Below are positions 8,860-18,947 of a stretch of 64,000 nt of DNA, piece after piece. The stretch covers positions 1-64,000 of the forward strand of contig CACNCK010000004.1 of assembly GCA_902618945.1 (NCBI GenBank). Reading direction: 5' to 3'. The translations under genes were made by a program, and so were the position numbers. Position 1 is the stretch's first letter; each line of letters starts with the position of its first letter. The stretch is from an uncultured SAR86 cluster bacterium (lineage in GTDB: Bacteria; Pseudomonadota; Gammaproteobacteria; Magnimaribacterales; Magnimaribacteraceae). The notes under the pieces were generated by a model. It worked only from the letters and a program-made list of their open reading frames with translations, had not been told where the DNA came from and did not search any database.

Positions 8860-9735
8860 CTAATTGAAAAGATTCTTAGATAAAAGTCTTTTAGGTTGCA
8901 ATTTGTTATCACTTACCTCCCCTATACCCAAGAATAGTTCTTTTTCAGTATATATTCTTACTAATCCTTTATATTTAAGGAGCGCATTATAGTCTATTGA
9001 TAGGCCATTTCTAACTTTTTTTACATCTTCTTTTTTTATCTTTACTTTATCTAAATCATTCAACATTGCATCACAAGGTAAAACTTTATCGATTAGAGAT
9101 TCATCTGAATCTTCAAAACTACAAGATTGATGATTTAAATGCATAGTTCCAACTTCTAATCGCCTGAGAGATATTACCGTAGCGAAAGTATTTAAATTCC
9201 TACCTAACTTTTCAATAAGGCTTCTTATGTATGTACCTTTAGAGCAGGAAACTTTCAAGATTGCTGTGTTAATAGATTTATCTATCAATTCAATTTTCCG
9301 TATTTCAACCTTTCTAGGCACTCTATGGAGATAAACTCCCTTCCTTGCCCAATAATATAAGGGATTACCATTTATTTTTATAGCAGAGTGCATGGGAGGT
9401 ATCTGATTTTGAATTCCTTCTAGGTCAATTAAAAATTGATAAAAGTCTTCTTTAAAGCCAATAAAATTACCTTTTGAGACTATATTTCCTGTTATGTCTC
9501 CAGTGTCCGTTTCAATTCCAAATTCTATTCCTACTTCATAAACTTTGTCCTGATCAGAAACAAAATTACTAAACTTTGTAGCTTCTCCAATACATATTGG
9601 AAGAAGGCCTGTTGCTAATGGATCAAGTGTTCCACAATGTCCTATTTTCTTGATTCCTAGTTTTGAGCGAAGTTTATATACACATTGAGCAGATGTTAAA
9701 CCTTCAGGCTTATCTAAAATCAGAAATCCATTCAT
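8860..9735 (-). CDS. truB: tRNA pseudouridine-55 synthase
   Basis: TruB converts U55 of the tRNA T loop to pseudouridine. The 291-residue protein begins with the typical [11 protein letters not shown] and carries the catalytic Asp38 in [12 protein letters not shown] (most homologues read GHTGSLDP or GHTGTLDP, so Cys is a minor variant). Further conserved segments are [12 protein letters not shown]-like ([18 protein letters not shown]). It sits four bases after rbfA. Confidence 0.96.
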   Translation of the reverse strand: MNGFLILDKPEGLTSAQCVYKLRSKLGIKKIGHCGTLDPLATGLLPICIGEATKFSNFVSDQDKVYEVGIEFGIETDTGDITGNIVSKGNFIGFKEDFYQFLIDLEGIQNQIPPMHSAIKINGNPLYYWARKGVYLHRVPRKVEIRKIELIDKSINTAILKVSCSKGTYIRSLIEKLGRNLNTFATVISLRRLEVGTMHLNHQSCSFEDSDESLIDKVLPCDAMLNDLDKVKIKKEDVKKVRNGLSIDYNALLKYKGLVRIYTEKELFLGIGEVSDNKLQPKRLLSKNLFN

Positions 9736-9739
9736 TAAG

Positions 9740-10051
9740 TTAAAAAAACTCTTCTATCTTAAAGAAAATCTCTGGAATTCTTCTCAAGTTTAAATTTTGG
9801 CTGAGCTTTTTTCTGATGAAGCCTTTTGCCTTTTCTAGACCCTTCTTTAATTCTTGTAGATCGATTTCGTTAAAGCTATTAATTTGCGAAATGAATATAT
9901 CAGCCTTCTTCATATCAGGCGTCAACATAACATTCATGACTGTTATTCCTTGAATTCGGGGGTCTTTTACCTCTTTAGATAAAACTTGAGAAATTTCAAC
10001 TTTTATTAGATCAGCGATCCTATCAGAACGCTTAAAGTCTGGTGATGGCAT
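9740..10051 (-). CDS. rbfA: Ribosome-binding factor A
   Basis: RbfA binds the 30S subunit during late 16S maturation near helix 1. The single KH-like domain is visible: DRIADLIKVEISQVLSKEVKDPR at the start, then ITVMNVMLTPDMKKADIFIS and the C-terminal RIPEIFFK. It is 103 residues, lacking the C-terminal extension of the 133-residue E. coli protein. The start codon follows the infB stop without a gap, as expected for co-translation. Confidence 0.95.
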   Translation of the reverse strand: MPSPDFKRSDRIADLIKVEISQVLSKEVKDPRIQGITVMNVMLTPDMKKADIFISQINSFNEIDLQELKKGLEKAKGFIRKKLSQNLNLRRIPEIFFKIEEFF

Positions 10052-12406
10052 CTAATCAAGTGTTCTTTTTACTTCAATCCTATCAAAGACTTCTATTTTA
10101 TCTCCAACTTTCACATCTCTGTAGTTGGCCACACCGATTCCACATTCAGTTCCCATAGGAACTTCATTTGTATCATCTTTAAACCTTTTTAGAGAATCTA
10201 GCTCCCCTTCGAATATAACTATATTGTCTCGAAGGACTCTTATTGGTTTATTTCTTTTAATAGTGCCCTCAATAACGATTGAACCAGCAATCTGTCCAAA
10301 TTTGGGAGATTTAAAAATATCCTTAACTTCAGCAGTGCCTAGTATCTCTTCTTTTACTTCTGGAGCTAAATGGCCTTCTATCGAAGTTTTTATACCGTCT
10401 ATCAGGTCGTAGATGATGCTATAGTAAAGAATTTCGATAGATTCTTTTTCTGATAAAGATTTAGCAGCATTATCGGCTCTAACATTAAAGCCCATCACAA
10501 ATGCACCAGTAGTCATAGCTAGGTTAACATCATTTGCATTTACGGAACCCACTGACTCGTGGACAATATTTATTTTTACTTCTTCGTTTTCTATATTCTT
10601 TATAGAACCTATGATTGCCTCTAAGGAGCCATGTGTATCTGCCTTCAAAACAATATTCAAGATTGTATGATTTCCTAGCTCAGATTCAAAAAGCATCTCA
10701 AGATTTGAGATTTGGTTGCGGGCCAATCTTTCTTCTCTAGCTTTTTCTGCTCTTTCACTAGAAATTTCTTTGGCCATTTTTTCACTTGAAACAACAACAA
10801 ACTCTTCTCCTGCCTTAGGCGGAACGTCAAGACCAGTTATAGAAGCAGGCACTGATGGTCCAGCCTCTTTCAAATCTATACCATTCTCGTCAACTAAACT
10901 TCTTACTCTTTTTGTCTGTTCTCCAACAAGAATCATATCGCCCTTTTTTAGGGTCCCCTTTTGTACAAGTATCGTTGCAACAGCGCCTTTACCGACTTCT
11001 GTAGTTGAGTCTAAAACCACACCAAATGCCGGACCTTTATGGTGTGCTTTAAGCTCTAACACTTCAGCTTCTAGAGAGACTGCTTCAAGTAATTCTTTTA
11101 TACCGTCACCTTTGAGAGCCGAAATTGGTAAAAACTGAGTTTGTCCGCCCCAATCTTCTGGAATAAGTTCTTTAGTAGAAAGTTCTGTTTTTACTTTTTC
11201 TATGTCAGCTTCTTCTCTATCCATTTTGTTTACTGCGACAACGATAGGAACTCCAGCAGCTTTGGCATGGCTAATTGCCTCCTCTGTTTGTGGCTGCAAT
11301 CCGTCATCTGCAGCAACTACTAATATAACAATATCAGTAGAATTGGCTCCCCTTGCTCGCACTTCTGAGAAAGCAGCATGACCAGGAGTATCAATAAATG
11401 CAATTGTGCCTTGATCTGTATTTGCTTGATAAGCTCCAATTTTTTGTGTGATACCTCCATCCTCTCCTGCTGCAACATTAGCATTTCGAATAAAATCCAA
11501 TAAAGTTGTCTTGCCATGATCTACATGGCCCAGAACAGATACAACTGGGTTTCTGGGCTCTTCTTCTCCAGCATAGGTAACCAGTTCCATTAATTTATCT
11601 TCAACTTCAACCTTTACAGCGGGTTCTCCCTTATGACCTAGTTCTTCTGTAACTAAAATGGCAGTGTCTTGGTCTAAAGGTTGATTTAAAGTAGCCATAA
11701 CACCCATTGACATCAATTTTTTTACTACCTCAGCCCCTTTTACAGAGAGACTTTGGGCAAGCTCACTTACTGTGATGGTTTCAGGAATTTGAATATTTTT
11801 TGAAACTAAATCAACAGGTTTTTCAAACTCTTGCTTTTCAACATTAGAAAGGAAATTTTCTCCCTCTAGCTCTCTTTGCTCTTTTTTAGATAGTTCTGTT
11901 CTAGAGGATTTGAGTGTTCTTTTTTCAATTTGAACTGCCTTCCTAGGTCCAGATGTCGTTACAGGAGATTCACCAGTCTTTGCTTTTCGCCTGGTAACAA
12001 GTGTCTTTTGTTCTATTTCTTTTTTTCTTTGCTCTTCTTCAGCCTTTTTATTGGCTTCTCCAGCTTGTCTTTTTTTCTCTATTTCGTCGAAATTGATTGT
12101 TGAGGAAGTTCTTTTAGCTTCGGAAGTCTGTTTTTCAGAAATCTCTCTTGTAATAGTTTTTCTAGTTATTGAAACTGTTCCAGATGAGACGGGTTCAGTC
12201 ATTGTTGCACTTTTATTTAGCGAAATAGTCTTAGAAGATTTATTTTGCTGTTCTTTAAGAAACTCTAATAGTGTCTTTTTATCTTTATCAGTAACTTCAT
12301 CTTTAATATCAGTATGAGAGAGGCCAGCTTCTTTCATCTGAGAAAGGAGAGTTTGCCCTTCGGAACCAATTATTTTTGCTAAATTTTCTACTGTTACTGC
12401 TGACAT
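10052..12406 (-). CDS. infB: Translation initiation factor IF-2
   Basis: IF-2 is the GTPase that places fMet-tRNA on the 30S subunit and promotes subunit joining. The 784-residue protein has an N-terminal IF2N domain (1-50), a charged linker, a second IF2N domain (about 208-258), then the G domain with GHVDHGKT at 293-300, DTPGHAAF and NKMD, and the C-terminal domains including the fMet-tRNA-binding C2. The neighbours nusA and rbfA match the E. coli order. Confidence 0.98.
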   Translation of the reverse strand: MSAVTVENLAKIIGSEGQTLLSQMKEAGLSHTDIKDEVTDKDKKTLLEFLKEQQNKSSKTISLNKSATMTEPVSSGTVSITRKTITREISEKQTSEAKRTSSTINFDEIEKKRQAGEANKKAEEEQRKKEIEQKTLVTRRKAKTGESPVTTSGPRKAVQIEKRTLKSSRTELSKKEQRELEGENFLSNVEKQEFEKPVDLVSKNIQIPETITVSELAQSLSVKGAEVVKKLMSMGVMATLNQPLDQDTAILVTEELGHKGEPAVKVEVEDKLMELVTYAGEEEPRNPVVSVLGHVDHGKTTLLDFIRNANVAAGEDGGITQKIGAYQANTDQGTIAFIDTPGHAAFSEVRARGANSTDIVILVVAADDGLQPQTEEAISHAKAAGVPIVVAVNKMDREEADIEKVKTELSTKELIPEDWGGQTQFLPISALKGDGIKELLEAVSLEAEVLELKAHHKGPAFGVVLDSTTEVGKGAVATILVQKGTLKKGDMILVGEQTKRVRSLVDENGIDLKEAGPSVPASITGLDVPPKAGEEFVVVSSEKMAKEISSERAEKAREERLARNQISNLEMLFESELGNHTILNIVLKADTHGSLEAIIGSIKNIENEEVKINIVHESVGSVNANDVNLAMTTGAFVMGFNVRADNAAKSLSEKESIEILYYSIIYDLIDGIKTSIEGHLAPEVKEEILGTAEVKDIFKSPKFGQIAGSIVIEGTIKRNKPIRVLRDNIVIFEGELDSLKRFKDDTNEVPMGTECGIGVANYRDVKVGDKIEVFDRIEVKRTLD

Positions 12407-12411
12407 TTTCT

Positions 12412-13872
12412 TTAATCCTCAAACCAATGAGCTCTTGCTCGCATAATTAAATCTCCAGCGTCTTCTTCAGAGATATCTATTATGCTAGTAAGTTCTTCAA
12501 TTGATTGCTCAGCTAGTTCTTCTCTGTCATTAATTCCCTTTTGAGTCAGTTCCAATGCAAGGGTCATTTCCATTCCTTCAACTGACATAAGGTCTCCTGA
12601 CTTTCCATCGTCAGTAGAAACTTCCATCGCCATTGTTAACAATGCATCTTTTGCTCTATTAATTAAAAGGCTACTAATATCATCATCAAAGCCATCAATT
12701 TGTGAAAGCTTCTCTATTTCTGAAGAAGAAATAGATTCTAAGGAGTTATACCCATTAGAAATAAGCGTATTTGCTAAATCTTCATCTACATCTAATTTTT
12801 CTATTAAAATATTTGAAATACTCTCAGATTTCTCCTGTTTTTCTTGATCAGCAACTTCCTGATCAATAACATTTAATTTCCAACCGGTAATTTGGCTACT
12901 AAGACGTACATTTTGTCCACTTTTCCCTATTGCTTGGGCCAAGGTATCTTGAGTAACCGCCACATCCATTGAGCCTTTAGTCTCATCGAGAACTATAGAC
13001 GTTATCTCAACAGGACCCATTGAGTTAATTAATAATTGAGCTGGGTCATCATCCCAAATTATAATATCCAGTCTTTCATTACCTAATTCATTTGATACAG
13101 CTTGTACTCTAGACCCTCTCATTCCCACACAAGCTCCAACAGGATCTATTCTGTTATCATTGGTTTTAACTGCAATTTTGGTTCTTGAACCTGGATCACG
13201 AGCTATAGCCTTGATTTCTATTACTTGTTCAGAAATTTCGGGAACTTCTAGCTTAAATAATTCTCCAACCATTTCTGGACATCTTCTACTGAGGGCTAGT
13301 TGAGGACCTCTATTTTCTCTCTCTTCTTCTTGAAGAACTGCCCTAAGTCTATCGCCAATCCTAAATACTTCTCCAGGTATTAACTCATTTCTAGATAAAA
13401 TTGCTTCAGCCCCTTCACCTAAGTCTATGATCAAAAATTCTCGAGTGACTTTTTTTACAGTTCCATTAACCAATTCGCCTAAGACATTACGATATTTTTC
13501 AACAACCACTGCTCTTTCAGCTTCTCTTACTTTCTGAACTATTACTTGTTTAGCAGCCTGCGCAGCGATTCGACCAAATTCGACATTTTCTACCTTCTTT
13601 TTTAGAAATGAACCTAACTCACTGTTTTCACCATCATGAATAACTTGGATGCCTTTGTCTTCGATATCTTCTTCGGAAACCACCTCCCATAAACGAAATG
13701 TCTCATAGTCCCCAGTTTCTGGATCAATTATCACCTCTATATTTGAGTTTTCAGAGTACCTCTTTTTTGTAGCAGTTGCTAAAGCTTGCTCTATAGCCTC
13801 GAATATAGCTTCTTGAGGTAGACCTTTTTCCCCTGAAACTGCTTCTGCTACTAATAAAATCTCTTTTTGCAT
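12412..13872 (-). CDS. nusA: Transcription termination/antitermination factor NusA
   Basis: NusA binds RNA polymerase and nascent RNA, modulating pausing, intrinsic termination and antitermination. The 486-residue protein shows the N-terminal polymerase-binding domain (1-125), an S1 domain (from about 133, VNGTVKKVTREFLIIDL), tandem KH domains (DPVGACVGMRGSRVQ and AQAIGKSGQNVRLS), and two acidic C-terminal repeats, as in gammaproteobacteria. It follows rimP and precedes infB. In E. coli NusA represses its own operon. Confidence 0.97.
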   Translation of the reverse strand: MQKEILLVAEAVSGEKGLPQEAIFEAIEQALATATKKRYSENSNIEVIIDPETGDYETFRLWEVVSEEDIEDKGIQVIHDGENSELGSFLKKKVENVEFGRIAAQAAKQVIVQKVREAERAVVVEKYRNVLGELVNGTVKKVTREFLIIDLGEGAEAILSRNELIPGEVFRIGDRLRAVLQEEERENRGPQLALSRRCPEMVGELFKLEVPEISEQVIEIKAIARDPGSRTKIAVKTNDNRIDPVGACVGMRGSRVQAVSNELGNERLDIIIWDDDPAQLLINSMGPVEITSIVLDETKGSMDVAVTQDTLAQAIGKSGQNVRLSSQITGWKLNVIDQEVADQEKQEKSESISNILIEKLDVDEDLANTLISNGYNSLESISSSEIEKLSQIDGFDDDISSLLINRAKDALLTMAMEVSTDDGKSGDLMSVEGMEMTLALELTQKGINDREELAEQSIEELTSIIDISEEDAGDLIMRARAHWFED

Positions 13873-13883
13873 AATATATCCTC

Positions 13884-14324
13884 TTAGATTATAAGATTTG
13901 CTCGAATAATAGAAGAAAAAGCAATTTGCATTGGGCCTTCTTTCATTTCAAGCTTTATACTCGTTTTGTCTACGCCTTGTAAACGACCTTGAATTGTTTT
14001 TTTGTTTCGACAATCAAAAAAAGTTACCTTCAGTGGTTCATTTATATAATCTTTATATTGATCATTGTAAAAAAATTTCCTATCCAACCCTGGAGAGGAA
14101 ACCTCTAAAATATAGTTTTCGGAAAAGCCATTCACTGTATCAAGTACTTTACTTACGTGCTTGCTAACCATTTCACAATCTTCAACAGAAATACCTTCAT
14201 TTTTATCTATGTATATTCTTAAAGTTTGATTGGATCTTCTTCCAAATAACTCAAGACCCCAGACTTTGCAGCCTAATCTTCCAATATCCTCTTCCAATAC
14301 CTCTTTTATATAATCAATGTCCAT
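13884..14324 (-). CDS. rimP: Ribosome maturation factor RimP
   Basis: RimP assists 30S maturation, helping uS12 incorporation. The 146-residue protein has the N-terminal alpha/beta domain with the conserved LRIYIDKNEGISVEDCEMVS and LEVSSPGLDRKF segments, then a C-terminal SH3-like domain. It is the first protein gene after tRNA-fMet, as in the E. coli metY-rimP-nusA-infB operon. An intrinsic terminator lies just upstream of its start. Confidence 0.95.
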   Translation of the reverse strand: MDIDYIKEVLEEDIGRLGCKVWGLELFGRRSNQTLRIYIDKNEGISVEDCEMVSKHVSKVLDTVNGFSENYILEVSSPGLDRKFFYNDQYKDYINEPLKVTFFDCRNKKTIQGRLQGVDKTSIKLEMKEGPMQIAFSSIIRANLII

Positions 14325-14335
14325 CTTTTACCTAT

Positions 14336-14357
14336 AAAAAAAGCCCATAAAGGGCTT
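14336..14357 (-). terminator. Intrinsic terminator between tRNA-fMet and rimP
   Basis: On the minus strand AAGCCC pairs with GGGCTT around loop TTTAT, followed by a run of Ts. It begins three bases after the tRNA-fMet CCA and ends about a dozen bases before the rimP start. It should release most tRNA transcripts, with read-through feeding rimP-nusA-infB. Because NusA modulates intrinsic termination, feedback at this site is possible but is inference. Confidence 0.8.
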
Positions 14358-14360
14358 ATT

Positions 14361-14437
<77 letters not shown>

Positions 14438-14488
14438 ACAAAGGGATCGCAGTATAGTTAGATGCAACGAAAGAATCAAGAAAGATAT

Positions 14489-14574
14489 TGGTGCCGAAGA
14501 GAGGATTCGAACCTCCACGAGCAATGCTCACTACCCCCTCAAGGTAGCGTGTCTACCAGTTCCACCACTTCGGC
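14489..14574 (-). tRNA. tRNA-Leu (GAG)
   Basis: An 86-base class II tRNA with acceptor GCCGAAG/CTTCGGC, A73 and encoded CCA. The anticodon GAG (forward CTC at 14538-14540) sits in loop TTGAGGG closed by CTACC/GGTAG, and the long variable arm of leucine tRNAs is present. It lies between secG and tRNA-fMet, as leuU does in E. coli. Confidence 0.96.
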
Positions 14575-14582
14575 AAGGTGCT

Positions 14583-14882
14583 TTAATTACCTTCTGGAAG
14601 GATTCCTGTTTCATCAATTTCTACTTCTATGATGGGTGACTCTTCGATCATAGAACTCCGAGAGATATAGGTAATAGACAAACTAAGAATTAGAAAAATT
14701 GCAGCGAGGATTGCGGTTACTTTAGTAAGAGGATTTGAAGAAGAGCTTGATCCAAACATTGTATTACTAGAACCTGCTCCAAAAGCACTTCCAATATCAG
14801 ATCCCTTACCTTGTTGTAATAGTATTATTAATATGAGTGAAATAGAAATAAGTATGTAAAAGAGTATAAGTAAATTTTCCAT
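14583..14882 (-). CDS. secG: Preprotein translocase subunit SecG
   Basis: SecG is the small accessory subunit of the SecYEG channel in the inner membrane. The 99-residue protein has two membrane helices (about 4-22 and 54-75) around a Gly/Ser-rich loop with the family signature LLQQGKGSDIGSAFGAGSSNTMFG. The tpiA stop and secG start share one base (TAATG), so translation is coupled. tRNA-Leu and tRNA-fMet follow in the same direction. Confidence 0.96.
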   Translation of the reverse strand: MENLLILFYILISISLILIILLQQGKGSDIGSAFGAGSSNTMFGSSSSSNPLTKVTAILAAIFLILSLSITYISRSSMIEESPIIEVEIDETGILPEGN

Positions 14883-15643
14883 TAGCTAAGATTATATATT
14901 TTAGAAAAGGTTTCTGAATTCAAGGAAGCTCCTCCAATCAAAAGACCGTCAACATCGGTTGAAGAAATAATTTCTTCACAATTATCCAAGTTTACACTAC
15001 CTCCGTAAAGAACTGCAGGATAAATATCTAGTTGACTCCACCCAAGATGGTCATTTATATATTTTTTAATAAACTCATGCGTTTCCTCTATGTAGTCTTT
15101 CTCTGCATTAAGCCCAGATCCAATGGCCCATATCGGTTCATAGGCAACTGTAATGGACCTAAGTTTATTTTCGTGTGTAGAATGAAGTTGACCTAATGCA
15201 TCTAATTGCTCACCTAAGCATAAATATGTTTCACTATTTTCCTTGCTTTGAAAATCTTCTCCAACGCAAAAAATTATTTTCAGATTTTCACTTAGAGCCT
15301 TTTCTACATCCTCCGTAAGGAAATTATTATTAATTTTTCCTAAAAAATCTCTTTGTTCAGAATGACCAATAATTACATACTCAGCTCCCACATCCTTCAG
15401 CATTTTCGCACTTATACCTCCCGTCAGAGGTTTATCGTAATTAGTACCATTTATTATCTGAGATCCAAGTTTTATACGATTATTATGCTTTTCAATTAAT
15501 TTTCTCGCATGCTCCAGATAACAAGCTGGTGGACAGAAAATACATGGATTTATGTTGTCGATGTCAATATTTCCAGATACCGAATCAATCCACTCTGTCA
15601 CAGATTGTCTTGTTCCGTTCATTTTCCAATTCGCAACGATCAT
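14882..15643 (-). CDS. tpiA: Triosephosphate isomerase
   Basis: TpiA interconverts dihydroxyacetone phosphate and glyceraldehyde 3-phosphate in glycolysis and gluconeogenesis. The 253-residue TIM barrel has the substrate Lys in NWKMNG, the electrophilic His in IIGHSEQRDF, the catalytic Glu in VAYEPIWAIGSG and the phosphate loop LYGGSVN. It overlaps the end of glmM by four bases (ATGA) and secG by one. The glmM-tpiA-secG order is that of Pseudomonas. Confidence 0.98.
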   Translation of the reverse strand: MIVANWKMNGTRQSVTEWIDSVSGNIDIDNINPCIFCPPACYLEHARKLIEKHNNRIKLGSQIINGTNYDKPLTGGISAKMLKDVGAEYVIIGHSEQRDFLGKINNNFLTEDVEKALSENLKIIFCVGEDFQSKENSETYLCLGEQLDALGQLHSTHENKLRSITVAYEPIWAIGSGLNAEKDYIEETHEFIKKYINDHLGWSQLDIYPAVLYGGSVNLDNCEEIISSTDVDGLLIGGASLNSETFSKIYNLS

Positions 15644-17004
15644 ATAGTTTGAGCTAAATCAGCCAATGCATTGCAGAAGTCGTCAGAGGCACCAGATTTA
15701 TCTGACTCTACCATAATCCTTATCAAAGGTTCTGTTCCAGATGGTCTTATAAGAACTCTACCATTCTCTCCAAGTTGTCTTTCAATACGAGTTACTTCCG
15801 ACCAAAATTTATCACTTATTATTATCTTATTAGGATTATTTACCTTTAGATTGATGAGAGTTTGAGGAAACTTACTAAATCCCTCCAATGATTTTTTTAA
15901 GGAAAAGTTATTATCTTTAATAGCATGAAGTAACTTCAATGCGGCAATGATAGCATCACCCGTTGGAGCACAATCCAAACATATTACATGACCTGATGGT
16001 TCACCACCCAAAAACCATGATTTCTCTACTAATTTATGTAAAACATACTTATCACCTACTTCTGCACGCAAAAAAGGAATATCATTTTTTTCAAAAAATA
16101 ATTCCAAGGCCTTGTTAGTCATTAAAGTTCCAACAACTCCTGTATCAGGAGAAATACTATTAGATAGGATATATAAAATATCATCCCCATCAAGAATATC
16201 TCCTTCAGAGTTGATGATTAAAATCCTATCTCCATCTCCATCAAAGGCAATTCCTAAATCATAAGAGCCCTTTAGCATTTCTTCCTTTAAGAAATCAGGA
16301 TTAGTAGAGCCGCAATTTTGATTAATATTAATTCCGTCAGGAGATGAGCCGATTGTTTCAACTTTTGCTCCTAGCTCTGAAAAAACTTTTGGCGCGACTG
16401 AATAAGTTGCCCCATTGGCACAATCTAAAAGAATTGATAATCCATTTAAATCTAAGTCAGTAAAAGATGATTTACAGAATTCGATATAACGCCCCTGAGC
16501 ATCATTCATCCTAGAGGCTTTACCAAGATTTATTGATTCGACTGCAACCATTTCTTGAGTAAGTTTAGTTTCGATTCTTTTTTCTAATTCAGCTGAAAAT
16601 TTCTGACCATCTTGATTAAAAAATTTTATACCATTATCTTGAAATAGGTTATGTGAGGCACTTATAACTAAGCCTACTTGGTTATTAGAATTTGCTAGAT
16701 AAGAAACACCTGGAGTAGGTAGAGGGCCTAATAATGCAACATCCATTCCAGCAGAGATGAAACCTGCTTGTAAGGCTGATTCGAACATATAACCAGAGAT
16801 TCTTGTATCTTTTCCTATAAGAACTTTGGACATACCCTCTTCTTTAAGAATTGATCCTGCAGCCCAACCAAGTTTGGTAACGAAGAGAGGGTTCATTGTA
16901 GAGGTTACAGGTCCACGAATACCGTCAGTACCAAACTTTCTATCCTTACTTAAAGTAGAAAGGACTGACAATTCGTTATTTCTTATAGACACTAATTTAC
17001 TCAT
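15640..17004 (-). CDS. glmM: Phosphoglucosamine mutase
   Basis: GlmM converts glucosamine 6-phosphate to glucosamine 1-phosphate for UDP-GlcNAc, needed for peptidoglycan and lipid A. The 454-residue protein has the phosphoserine loop ISASHN (active Ser at about 117), the metal loop DGDGDR and the C-terminal phosphate-binding RPSGTEPLIR. Residues 1-20 before RKFGTDGIRG are longer than in E. coli; an in-frame TTG at codon 12 is an alternative start. In relatives folP lies between ftsH and glmM; here it is absent. Confidence 0.96.
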   Translation of the reverse strand: MSKLVSIRNNELSVLSTLSKDRKFGTDGIRGPVTSTMNPLFVTKLGWAAGSILKEEGMSKVLIGKDTRISGYMFESALQAGFISAGMDVALLGPLPTPGVSYLANSNNQVGLVISASHNLFQDNGIKFFNQDGQKFSAELEKRIETKLTQEMVAVESINLGKASRMNDAQGRYIEFCKSSFTDLDLNGLSILLDCANGATYSVAPKVFSELGAKVETIGSSPDGININQNCGSTNPDFLKEEMLKGSYDLGIAFDGDGDRILIINSEGDILDGDDILYILSNSISPDTGVVGTLMTNKALELFFEKNDIPFLRAEVGDKYVLHKLVEKSWFLGGEPSGHVICLDCAPTGDAIIAALKLLHAIKDNNFSLKKSLEGFSKFPQTLINLKVNNPNKIIISDKFWSEVTRIERQLGENGRVLIRPSGTEPLIRIMVESDKSGASDDFCNALADLAQTI

Positions 17005-17045
17005 TGAGAGTAGATTTTAGTTTATAGATTTTATTTCACAAAATT

Positions 17046-18947
17046 CTAATTTTGTTCGGCTGTATCACCTACGGTATTCCCATCTTCAGGATTGACTGGC
17101 TTGGAGTCTGTATTTGATTTTGGTGCCCTAGGTTTTCCCCCAGCCATAATATCGTCAATTTGATCAACATCTAAAGTTTCGTAATCCATTAAAGCCTTAG
17201 ACATTCCATGAAGAGCGTCGATATTGTCAGTGAGAATGTCTTTTGCAGTCTGATAACAACCGGATAAGATTTCTTTTACCTCATTATCAATCTCGTGAGC
17301 AGTGTCATCAGAGATACCTTGTTTTGAAGCTCCCGCGGACCTTCCTAAAAAGGGCTCATCAGTTTCATCACCGTATTTTATTGGTCCAAGTTTTTCAGAA
17401 AGTCCCCATTTCGTGACCATGTTATGTGCCATTTCTGTTGCTCTTTCAATATCATTTGATGCCCCAGTAGTCACACCTTTTTTTCCATAAATTAATTCTT
17501 CAGCAATTCTTCCACCATATAGACCGCAAATTCTATCGAGAATGCTTTGATGACTGTAGCTATACCTGTCTTCTTCAGGTAAAAACATCGTAACTCCTAA
17601 GGCCCTACCTCTTGGGATTATAGTTACTTTATATACTGGATCATGTTCTTCAAGTGATCTACCAACAATCGCGTGCCCTGATTCATGGTATGCCGTTTTG
17701 AGCTTTTCTTCATCAGACATGACCATTGATCTTCTTTCGCTGCCCATCATTACCTTATCTTTAGCAAATTCTAATTGTTCCATACCTACGAGCTTTTTAG
17801 CTGTTCTTGCGGCAACTAAAGCAGCTTCATTGACCAAGTTAGCTAAATCAGCACCCGAAAATCCTGGTGTTCCTCTTGCTATTAGAGAAGCATTGACATC
17901 CTGAGCTATTGGTACTTTTTTCATATGAACTTTTAGTATCTGTTCTCTTCCTCTAATATCTGGAAGAGGAACAACCACTTGTCTATCGAATCTTCCGGGT
18001 CTTAATAGCGCTGGATCAAGAACATCTGGTCTGTTTGTTGCGGCAATGATAATAATTGCTTGGTTATCCTCAAAGCCATCCATTTCTACTAAAAGCTGAT
18101 TAAGTGTTTGCTCTCTTTCGTCATGGCCTCCACCCATTCCAGCTCCTCTATGTCTTCCTACAGCGTCTATTTCATCAATAAATACAATACAAGGAGCTTG
18201 TTTTTTAGCTTGATCAAACATATCTCTTACTCTAGATGCACCGACTCCAACAAACATTTCAACAAAGTCTGAACCAGATATACTGAAGAAAGGCACTCCA
18301 GCCTCACCAGCAATCGCTTTAGCTAAAAGAGTTTTACCAGTTCCAGGAGAGCCAGTCATCAATATTCCAGTTGGAATTTTTCCTCCTAGTTTTTGGAATT
18401 TTGTAGGATCCTTTAAGAAATCAACTACCTCTTGTACTTCTTCTTTAGCCTCTTCGATACCTGCTACGTCAGCGAAAGAGGTTTTAACTTTGCCTCCTTC
18501 AAGCATTTTTGCCTTACTCTTGCCAAAGCTCATTGGACCGGACTTTCCCCCTAATCCACCTTGCATTTGCCTCATAAAAAATATGAAGACTGCCAATATA
18601 ATAAGAATCGGAAAACTAGCAATAAGAAGTTGTTTAAATATGGATTGCTCTTCTGGTCTCTCACCAGTCACAGCAACTCTATGATCACTCAGTATTTCAC
18701 TCAAATCATCTTGTAAGAAAGGCGGCCTAACTGTCTCGAAAGATTCGCCATTTACAGTCTTGCCCTTGAGAGTGTAATTATCTGATGAAAACTCAACACT
18801 CAGCACTTGGTCACTCTCTACCTGTGATATGAATTCAGAATAGGATAATTCTTGATTAGATTGCTCTGTACTAAAATTGTTAAATACAGAAAAAACAGTG
18901 ATAGCTATAAAAAGCCACATTAATAAATTTTTAAGAAGTTCGCTCAT
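17046..18947 (-). CDS. ftsH: ATP-dependent zinc metalloprotease FtsH
   Basis: FtsH is a membrane-bound hexameric AAA protease that degrades misfolded membrane proteins and, in E. coli, LpxC and sigma-32. The 633-residue protein has two membrane helices (about 8-22 and 107-125) around a periplasmic domain, Walker A GSPGTGKT (199-206), Walker [12 protein letters not shown], the second region of homology with [20 protein letters not shown], and the zinc motif HESGH (421-425). The start lies 17 bases inside rlmE. Confidence 0.98.
   Translation of the reverse strand: MSELLKNLLMWLFIAITVFSVFNNFSTEQSNQELSYSEFISQVESDQVLSVEFSSDNYTLKGKTVNGESFETVRPPFLQDDLSEILSDHRVAVTGERPEEQSIFKQLLIASFPILIILAVFIFFMRQMQGGLGGKSGPMSFGKSKAKMLEGGKVKTSFADVAGIEEAKEEVQEVVDFLKDPTKFQKLGGKIPTGILMTGSPGTGKTLLAKAIAGEAGVPFFSISGSDFVEMFVGVGASRVRDMFDQAKKQAPCIVFIDEIDAVGRHRGAGMGGGHDEREQTLNQLLVEMDGFEDNQAIIIIAATNRPDVLDPALLRPGRFDRQVVVPLPDIRGREQILKVHMKKVPIAQDVNASLIARGTPGFSGADLANLVNEAALVAARTAKKLVGMEQLEFAKDKVMMGSERRSMVMSDEEKLKTAYHESGHAIVGRSLEEHDPVYKVTIIPRGRALGVTMFLPEEDRYSYSHQSILDRICGLYGGRIAEELIYGKKGVTTGASNDIERATEMAHNMVTKWGLSEKLGPIKYGDETDEPFLGRSAGASKQGISDDTAHEIDNEVKEILSGCYQTAKDILTDNIDALHGMSKALMDYETLDVDQIDDIMAGGKPRAPKSNTDSKPVNPEDGNTVGDTAEQN

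Noticed and set aside
10716-11138. A 140-codon open frame antisense to infB
   Set aside because: It lies wholly inside infB, whose motifs are intact, has low-complexity Ser-rich composition typical of an antisense frame, and no start signals.
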